The notes below the pieces were generated by a model. It made no database searches. It saw nothing but the letters and a program-made list of their open reading frames with translations, and was not told the DNA's origin. Of a DNA stretch of 64,000 nt, positions 58,873 through 64,000 are shown piece after piece. Source of the stretch: JAKOWB01 sp038363005 (GTDB lineage: Bacteria > Pseudomonadota > Alphaproteobacteria > Kiloniellales > JACOMY01); contig JBBQBI010000007.1 of NCBI GenBank assembly GCA_038363005.1, positions 124,001-188,000 on the forward strand. Reading direction: 5' to 3'. The position numbers and the translations under genes are program-made. Positions within the stretch are counted from its first letter, which is position 1. Each line of letters opens with the position of its first letter.

Positions 58873-60068
58873 CAGGCGGCAGCGGCGAGACGGTCGAAGC
58901 CCGCCGCCAGATCGGCGATCAGGTCGGCAGGATCCTCCAGGCCGATGTTGTAGCGCAGGGTCGGGCCGGGTGCGGTCCAGGGCACCGCGCTGCGCAGGCG
59001 TTCGGGGAAGGTCGGGATCACCAGGCTTTCGAAGCCGCCCCACGAGGCGCCGATGCCGAAGTAGTCATAGTCGTTCAGCATCGCGCCAATCGCCGCCGTG
59101 CCATGGGGCTTGGCCAGCACCACGCCGAACAGGCCGCAGGCACCGGTGAAGTCGCGCTGCCACAGCGCGTGACCGGGATCCTGTGGTAGCGGCGGATAGA
59201 GCACGCGCGCCACCTCCGGCCGGCCAATCAGCCAGCGCGTCACCTCCATCGCCGCCGCGGTGGCCTGCTTGAGACGCAGTTCCATGGTGCGCAGGCCACG
59301 CAGGCCGAGGAAGACTTCCTCGGTACCGGCGTTGTGACCCAGCGCCAGCACGCCGGCGCGGATCGCCTTTTCGGTGCGTTCGTTGCTGCAGACCAGGCCC
59401 AGCATGGCATCGCTGTGGCCCACCACGTGCTTGGTGCCGGCATGAATCGAGACGTCGACGCCGAACTTCAGCGGCTGCAGTCCTAGCGGCGAGGCCCAGG
59501 TATTGTCGATGAAAGTATAGATGTCGCGGGCCTGGGCGACCGTGACGATGGCCGGCAGGTCCTGCACCTCGAAGGTCAGCGAGCCCGGACTCTCCATGAA
59601 GATGCCGCGCGTGTTGGGCCGACAGAGCGCGGCGATGCCGGCGCCGATCAACGGATCGTAGAACTCCGCCTCGATGCCCAGGCGCTTGGCATGGACGGTG
59701 CAGAAGTTGCGGGTCGGCTCGTAGACTGTGTCGGCCACCAGCAGGTGGTCGCCGCTGCCCAGCAGCGCCAGGATCGGTGCCACCACCGCGGCGGCGCCGG
59801 ATTCCACAGAAATGCAGTCGGCGGCGCCTTCCAACTCGGCCATCAGGCCTTCCAACGCGACCGACCCCGGTAGTCCGGATCGGCCGTACATGTACTCGCC
59901 CTTGCGGCGGTCGCGGGTCTTGCGGTTGACGAAGGCATCGTAGCTGTCGAACAGGATCGTGGAGGCGCGCACCACTGGCGGGTTTACCGCGCCGAACTGC
60001 GCGGTCTTGCTGCGTCCGCCATGCGCCAGGCGAGTACCGATACCGGCTGACTTCGTCTTGTTGCTCAT
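58872..60068 (-). CDS. metC: cystathionine beta-lyase-like PLP enzyme
   Basis: 398 residues. The PLP lysine lies in SIHAGTKHVVGHSDAMLG; other features are EYMYGRSGLPGSVALEGLMAEL, ESGAAAVVAPILALL and VRASTILFDSYDAF. This family splits cystathionine to homocysteine, pyruvate and ammonia. The ATG at 60068 is used; the in-frame sequence before it is Arg/His-rich and not family-like. It overlaps modE by one base, an unusual partner for a regulator of molybdate uptake. Confidence 0.92.
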   Translation of the reverse strand: MSNKTKSAGIGTRLAHGGRSKTAQFGAVNPPVVRASTILFDSYDAFVNRKTRDRRKGEYMYGRSGLPGSVALEGLMAELEGAADCISVESGAAAVVAPILALLGSGDHLLVADTVYEPTRNFCTVHAKRLGIEAEFYDPLIGAGIAALCRPNTRGIFMESPGSLTFEVQDLPAIVTVAQARDIYTFIDNTWASPLGLQPLKFGVDVSIHAGTKHVVGHSDAMLGLVCSNERTEKAIRAGVLALGHNAGTEEVFLGLRGLRTMELRLKQATAAAMEVTRWLIGRPEVARVLYPPLPQDPGHALWQRDFTGACGLFGVVLAKPHGTAAIGAMLNDYDYFGIGASWGGFESLVIPTFPERLRSAVPWTAPGPTLRYNIGLEDPADLIADLAAGFDRLAAAA

Positions 60069-60203
60069 GGTGCGACTGTGCCTCCCGCTTTCACAGACGA
60101 CTTGAGCCATTTCATGCCGCGACTGTCCAGTCTCTCCATGATTTCGCAATCGGGGTTGCCTTCGCGGAGGTTCTGTTACACTCTCCCGCCATGCTCGCGA
60201 GAC

Positions 60204-60282
60204 AAGGCCGCCATGCGCGGCCTTTAGACCTTGCGGGCAGGGACCACGGCAGATTCGCCAACAAAGGCGGACAGGGCCGTGG
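60204..60282 (+). promoter_or_regulatory. structured leader of the aap operon (candidate)
   Basis: Two hairpins sit in the leader of aapJ. The first pairs AAGGCCGC (60204-60211) with GCGGCCTT (60217-60224). The second has an outer CCACGGC/GCCGTGG stem (60244-60250 with 60276-60282) and an inner CGCC/GGCG stem. A third short GCTTC/GAAGC pair lies near 60294. They end about 48 bases before the start. I do not recognise a known riboswitch; the arrangement may only be a stable leader. Confidence 0.4.
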
Positions 60283-60329
60283 ATGGGCTTTAAGCTTCAA
60301 CTTCGAAGAAGCAGGGAAGGACTCAACAT

Positions 60330-61349
60330 ATGACTCTTAGGCAGGTAATGCTGACTGCCGCGGCGGTGACGGTTCTTGGTGTCTCGGCGGCTTCCGCCGG
60401 TACGCTCGAGGACGTCAAGGCCCGCGGGACCTTGAATTGCATCGTGAACACGGGTCTCGCCGGCTTCGGCGGTCCGAACGACAAGGGCGAGTGGGCTGGC
60501 CTTGACGTCGACATGTGCCGGGCGGTTGCCGCCGCGGTGCTGGGCGACGCCACCAAGGTGAACTTCATTCCCTCGACCGCCAAGGAACGCTTCACCAAGC
60601 TGCAGGCCGGCGAAGGCGACATGCTGGCGCGCAACTCGACCTGGACGCTGTCGCGCGATAGCGAGCTGGCGCTCGATTTCGTCGCGGTCAACTACTACGA
60701 CGGCCAGGGCTTCATGGTCCGCAAGGACTCCGGTGTCACCAGCGCCAAGCAGCTGAGCGGCGCCACCATCTGCGTGCAGACCGGCACCACGACCGAGCTC
60801 AACCTCGCCGACTACTTCCGCTCCAACGGTATGGAGCTGAAGACGGTGGTGTTCGAGAAGTCGGACGAGGGCCGTGGCATGTACGACCAGGGTCAGTGCG
60901 ATGCCTACACCACCGACGCTTCCGGCCTCGCGGCCGAGCGTACGGCGATGGGCGACCCGGCCGCGCATATCATCCTGCCGGAGATCATCTCCAAGGAGCC
61001 CCTGGGGCCCGCCGTCCGCCATGGCGACAGCGCCTGGGGTGACGTCGTGCGCTGGTCCTTCAACGCCATGCTGGTGGCCGAAGAGCTCGGTATCACCCAG
61101 GCGAACGCGAAGGACATGATGGCCAAGTCCGAGAACCCCGAGATCCGCCGTCTGCTCGGCGCCGAGGGCGACATGGGCAAGAAGCTCGGCCTGAGCAACG
61201 AGTGGGCTGTCAACATCATCACGCAGGTTGGCAACTACTCGGAGTCCTTCGAGCGTAACGTCGGCGTCAACACGCCGCTGGGCCTGGAGCGTGGCTTGAA
61301 CGCGCTCTGGACCAACGGTGGCCTGATGTACTCGCCGCCGGTCCGCTGA
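60330..61349 (+). CDS. aapJ: general L-amino acid ABC transporter substrate-binding protein AapJ
   Basis: 339 residues. The signal peptide is RQVMLTAAAVTVLGVSAASA. The lobe motifs TLEDVKARGTLNCIVNTGLAGF, PSTAKERFTKLQAGEGDML, QTGTTTELNLADYFR and GLERGLNALWTNGGLMYSPP are characteristic of AapJ/BztA. AGGGAAGGA lies before the ATG. It binds a range of L-amino acids for import. It is followed by a hairpin and then the two permeases. Confidence 0.95.
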   Translation: MTLRQVMLTAAAVTVLGVSAASAGTLEDVKARGTLNCIVNTGLAGFGGPNDKGEWAGLDVDMCRAVAAAVLGDATKVNFIPSTAKERFTKLQAGEGDMLARNSTWTLSRDSELALDFVAVNYYDGQGFMVRKDSGVTSAKQLSGATICVQTGTTTELNLADYFRSNGMELKTVVFEKSDEGRGMYDQGQCDAYTTDASGLAAERTAMGDPAAHIILPEIISKEPLGPAVRHGDSAWGDVVRWSFNAMLVAEELGITQANAKDMMAKSENPEIRRLLGAEGDMGKKLGLSNEWAVNIITQVGNYSESFERNVGVNTPLGLERGLNALWTNGGLMYSPPVR

Positions 61350-61373
61350 GCGGAACGCCTAACGTGTGAAGAA

Positions 61374-61410
61374 AACCGCCGGGCTCGTCCGTCTTACGGG
61401 CCCGGCGGTT
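61374..61410 (+). terminator. hairpin between aapJ and aapQ
   Basis: A perfect 11-bp stem (AACCGCCGGGC/GCCCGGCGGTT) with a 15-base loop lies 25 bases after aapJ. In amino-acid ABC operons such hairpins let the binding protein be made in excess of the permeases; read-through is expected because the next genes lack another clear promoter. Confidence 0.6.
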
Positions 61411-61485
61411 GCGTTTCCGGCCAGCGGCGCCGCCTGTTGCCAGGCTAGGTGATCCGCGGGGCCGCCCGTCCAGGGGTGGGGGGAC

Positions 61486-62673
61486 ATGGCTACAGTTGAA
61501 GCGACCGAAGGCAGCCGCGCATCGTCTTGGTTCCAGGATGAACGCTATCGCGCGATCTTCTATCAGATCCTCACAGTCGTCGGCGTTGTCGGCCTGGGCT
61601 GGTTCGTCATTCACAACACGCTCGCCAACATGGCGGCGAAGAACTTGGCCTTCGGCTTCGATTTCCTGAACAGCCAGGCCGGCTTCGATATCTCCTTCAA
61701 GTTGGCCGAATACAACGTCCACGCCTCGACCTACTGGGACACCTTCTGGATCGGCCTCTACAACACGCTGCTGGTCTCGGCGATGGGTATCGTCACCGCG
61801 ACCATCCTGGGCTTCATCGTTGGCGTGCTGCGCCTGTCCAATAACTGGATCGTCAATCGCCTGGCCTATTGCTACATCGAGGCAGTGCGCAACGTGCCGT
61901 TGCTGCTGCAGATCTTGATCTGGGCCTCGGTGTTCCTCTACCTGCCGGGCATCAAGGACTCCTACTCGATCGGCGGCGCCTTCTTCCTCAACCAGCGTGG
62001 CATCGAGCTGCCGACGCCGGTGCCGGGGGGCAGCTTCTGGCTGACCTGGACGTCGCTACTGATCGGCATCGTTGTCTCGCTGGTGATCAAGTCCTGGTCG
62101 CGCAAGCGGCAGGAGAAGACCGGCCAGACCTTCCCCGTCGGCCTGACCGACCTGGGCCTCATCGTCGGGCTACCGGTCGTGGTCTTCCTGGTCACCGGGA
62201 TGCCGCTCGACTTCGTCCTGCCGGAGATCTCCGGCTTCAACTTCCAGGGCGGCATCAACATCCCGCCCTCGCTGTTGGCGCTGTGGTTCGCGCTGACCAT
62301 CTACACTGGTGCCTTCATTGCCGAGAACGTGCGCTCGGGCATCGAGGCGGTCAGCCATGGCCAGACCGAGGCGGCCTATTCGCTGGGCCTGCGCCCGGGC
62401 AAGACGCTGCGCCTGGTGGTCATCCCCCAGGCCATGCGGGTGATCATCCCGCCGCTGACCAGCCAGTACCTGAACCTGACCAAAAATTCGTCACTCGGCG
62501 TGGCCATCGCCTATCCCGAGCTGGTCAGCGTGTTCGCCGGAACGACGCTGAACCAGACCGGCCACGCGGTCGAGGTGCTGGGCATCACCATGCTGATCTA
62601 TCTCTTCATCAGCCTGAGCATCTCCGCCTTCATGAACTGGTACAACAAGCGCATCGCGCTGGTGGAGCGGTAG
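61486..62673 (+). CDS. aapQ: amino acid ABC transporter permease AapQ
   Basis: 395 residues. His/Glu/Gln/Arg/opine-family permease with a large N-terminal extension. The EAA loop EAAYSLGLRPGKTLRLVVIPQ and NLTKNSSLGVAIAYPELVS are visible. A long loop around KSWSRKRQEKTGQTFPVG separates the membrane segments, as in AapQ. It works with AapM, AapJ and an ATPase (AapP) expected beyond the right edge. Confidence 0.93.
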   Translation: MATVEATEGSRASSWFQDERYRAIFYQILTVVGVVGLGWFVIHNTLANMAAKNLAFGFDFLNSQAGFDISFKLAEYNVHASTYWDTFWIGLYNTLLVSAMGIVTATILGFIVGVLRLSNNWIVNRLAYCYIEAVRNVPLLLQILIWASVFLYLPGIKDSYSIGGAFFLNQRGIELPTPVPGGSFWLTWTSLLIGIVVSLVIKSWSRKRQEKTGQTFPVGLTDLGLIVGLPVVVFLVTGMPLDFVLPEISGFNFQGGINIPPSLLALWFALTIYTGAFIAENVRSGIEAVSHGQTEAAYSLGLRPGKTLRLVVIPQAMRVIIPPLTSQYLNLTKNSSLGVAIAYPELVSVFAGTTLNQTGHAVEVLGITMLIYLFISLSISAFMNWYNKRIALVER

Positions 62674-62676
62674 ACC

Positions 62677-64000
62677 ATGACCGCCGAACACACCGACGAA
62701 ATGGATGCCCGCTCCTATCCGCCGGGCGAGCATCCCAGCCTGCCGGCACCGCCGGGCACCACCGGCACCATCGGCTGGATCCGCACCAATCTGGTCTCCA
62801 CGCCGCTCAACGCGGTGCTGAGCCTGGGCGCTCTGTATCTCGCCTATTTGCTGATCTCCTGGGCGGTCAACTGGATGGTGCTCGACTCCGTGGTGACGGG
62901 CGACGACCAGACCATCTGCCGTCTGGCCGGATCGCTGACCGAGTTCGACAGCAACGCCCAACGCGCCGACTGGGATGCGCTGAAGGCCTCCGGTCCGGCG
63001 GCGGGCGCGAGCGAGGCCGAGGTGGCCGAGTTCACCAGGACGCGCGATCAGAGCGCGCTGTACATGGGCCGCGCCGAGTCTTCCCTCGGCACCTTCAACG
63101 GCCGCCTGAAGGCGGCCGGCGACCTTACCCCGGCGGAGCTGAGCGCCATTGCCACCAAGCTGGACAGCAACGGCCTGCATGCCAGCCTGAAGGGCGCCAT
63201 CGAGGCCGGCGACTGGCCAACCGCCGAGACGTTGGTCAGCGAGACACAGCCACTGGTCGAATGGGGCGACAGCCACGGCGGCGCCTGCTGGACGGTGGTC
63301 AAGGCGCGCATCAACTTCTTCCTCTTCGCCTTCTATCCGGACGACCAGCAGTGGCGGCCAATTCTGGCCGGCGCCCTGCTGCTGCTAGCCCTGGCGCCGA
63401 TGCTCTACAAAGTGCGCGGGCGGCGCTATTGGCTCTGGTTCACCTACCTCTACCCGATCATCGCCTTCTTCCTGCTGACCGGCTTCGACCCGCTGCTGGA
63501 TATCGTGCCGACCGGTCTCTGGGGCGGTCTGATGGTGACCATCGTCACCGGTGTCACCGGCATCGTCGTCTCCTTGCCCATCGGCATCCTGCTGGCACTG
63601 GGGCGACGATCGCGCATGCCGATCCTGCGGGTGCTCTGCGTCATCTTCATCGAGTGCATCCGCGGCGTCCCGCTGATCACGCTGCTGTTCATGGCGTCGA
63701 ACATGCTGCAGCTGTTCCTGCCCAAGGGCATGAACTTCGATAACCTGTTGCGGGCGCTGATCGTGGTCTGCCTCTTCGCCTCGGCCTATATGGCCGAAGT
63801 GATCCGCGGCGGTCTGCAGGCGATTCCCAAGGGGCAGTACGAGGCCGCCAAGGCACTGGGCCTCAGCTACTGGAAGATGATGCGGCTGATCGTGCTGCCG
63901 CAGGCCTTGAAGATCACCTTGCCAAGCATCGTGAACACCTTCATCGGCCTGTTCAAGGACACCACGCTGCTGCTCACCATCGGCATCTTCGACTTCCTGG
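62677..64000 (+). CDS. aapM: amino acid ABC transporter permease AapM (3' end outside window)
   Basis: The ATG is 3 bases after aapQ and the frame stays open to the right edge, 441 complete codons. The EAA loop (KGQYEAAKALGLSYWKMMRL, then PQALKITLPSIVNTFIGLFK) lies near residues 385-425. Standard AapM has a short loop ending in G-ACW followed by a membrane segment. Here about 115 residues lie between CR (81-82) and GGACW (201-205), with acidic and Ala-rich helices. The insertion faces the periplasm if the topology is standard. The C terminus and any aapP gene are not visible. Confidence 0.9.
   Translation, partial: MTAEHTDEMDARSYPPGEHPSLPAPPGTTGTIGWIRTNLVSTPLNAVLSLGALYLAYLLISWAVNWMVLDSVVTGDDQTICRLAGSLTEFDSNAQRADWDALKASGPAAGASEAEVAEFTRTRDQSALYMGRAESSLGTFNGRLKAAGDLTPAELSAIATKLDSNGLHASLKGAIEAGDWPTAETLVSETQPLVEWGDSHGGACWTVVKARINFFLFAFYPDDQQWRPILAGALLLLALAPMLYKVRGRRYWLWFTYLYPIIAFFLLTGFDPLLDIVPTGLWGGLMVTIVTGVTGIVVSLPIGILLALGRRSRMPILRVLCVIFIECIRGVPLITLLFMASNMLQLFLPKGMNFDNLLRALIVVCLFASAYMAEVIRGGLQAIPKGQYEAAKALGLSYWKMMRLIVLPQALKITLPSIVNTFIGLFKDTTLLLTIGIFDFL

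Noticed and set aside
60150..60190. Sigma-70 promoter for aapJ (TTGCCT at 60156 with TACACT at 60177)
   Set aside because: The spacing is only 15 bases, short of the normal 16-18, so support is weak.

Overview
The window is GC-rich, densely packed DNA from an alphaproteobacterium, most likely a Rhodospirillales-type lineage; I cannot name the genus. The assignment rests on the aapJQM amino-acid transporter, a mitochondrial-type NDUFS4-like complex I subunit, a CoxSLM-type hydroxylase with CoxD/E/G partners, a TAXI-type TRAP system, ModABC-ModE, and many ATGA/GTGA/TGATG start-stop overlaps.

Layout. 1-3030 is the 3' end of a very large glycine-rich (GGX) protein built on a super-repeat of about 330 residues. 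3150-6252 is a cobalt-type nitrile hydratase operon with a class II aldolase, the alpha subunit, two tandem beta-type subunits and an accessory protein. 6259-12386 holds housekeeping and accessory genes: HAD phosphatase, HupE/UreJ, alpha/beta hydrolase, MFS transporter, cold-shock protein with two small proteins, and two GSTs. 12591-15064 is an ATP-grasp ligase translationally coupled to a C45-type Ntn-hydrolase. 15153-18196 is a molybdopterin oxidoreductase coupled to a methyltransferase.

18337-23179 (minus strand) is a maturation operon for a molybdenum hydroxylase: MoxR ATPase, CoxE-like VWA protein, two XdhC-type proteins and a MoeA-like/MobA-like fusion. After a P-II protein and a ydbH-ynbE-ydbL operon comes its probable client, coxS-coxL-coxM (27874-31512). 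CoxL carries the form II motif AYRGAGR, so CO is not a safe substrate guess. A CoxG-like membrane-anchored protein lies at 33282-33950. With modABC and modE at 55816-58872, molybdenum uptake, cofactor editing and three enzyme subunits lie within about 44 kb.

34843-38289 is a TAXI-TRAP transporter with a DUF1850 partner. 38286-45201 is a mixed block (GFA protein, Sel1 protein, NhaD-like antiporter, universal stress protein, histone-deacetylase-family amidohydrolase, DUF192, O-methyltransferase). A cell-surface sugar cassette (oxidoreductase, epimerase, aminotransferase, glycosyltransferase, two left-handed beta-helix acyltransferases, WbmS-type deacetylase) lies between tRNA-Pro(UGG) and tRNA-Arg(UCU). 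After a pentapeptide-repeat protein, a VOC protein and a gene-poor 850-base stretch with a probable frameshifted small membrane gene come a glycosyltransferase, the mod genes, a cystathionine beta-lyase, and aapJ-aapQ-aapM running off the right edge.

The best candidates for something undescribed are the tandem nitrile hydratase beta subunits, of which the second lacks a conserved active-site arginine; the ATP-grasp/C45 pair; the form II CoxSLM system with its full maturation set and tethered CoxG; the 330-residue super-repeat protein; and the large extracytoplasmic insertion in AapM.
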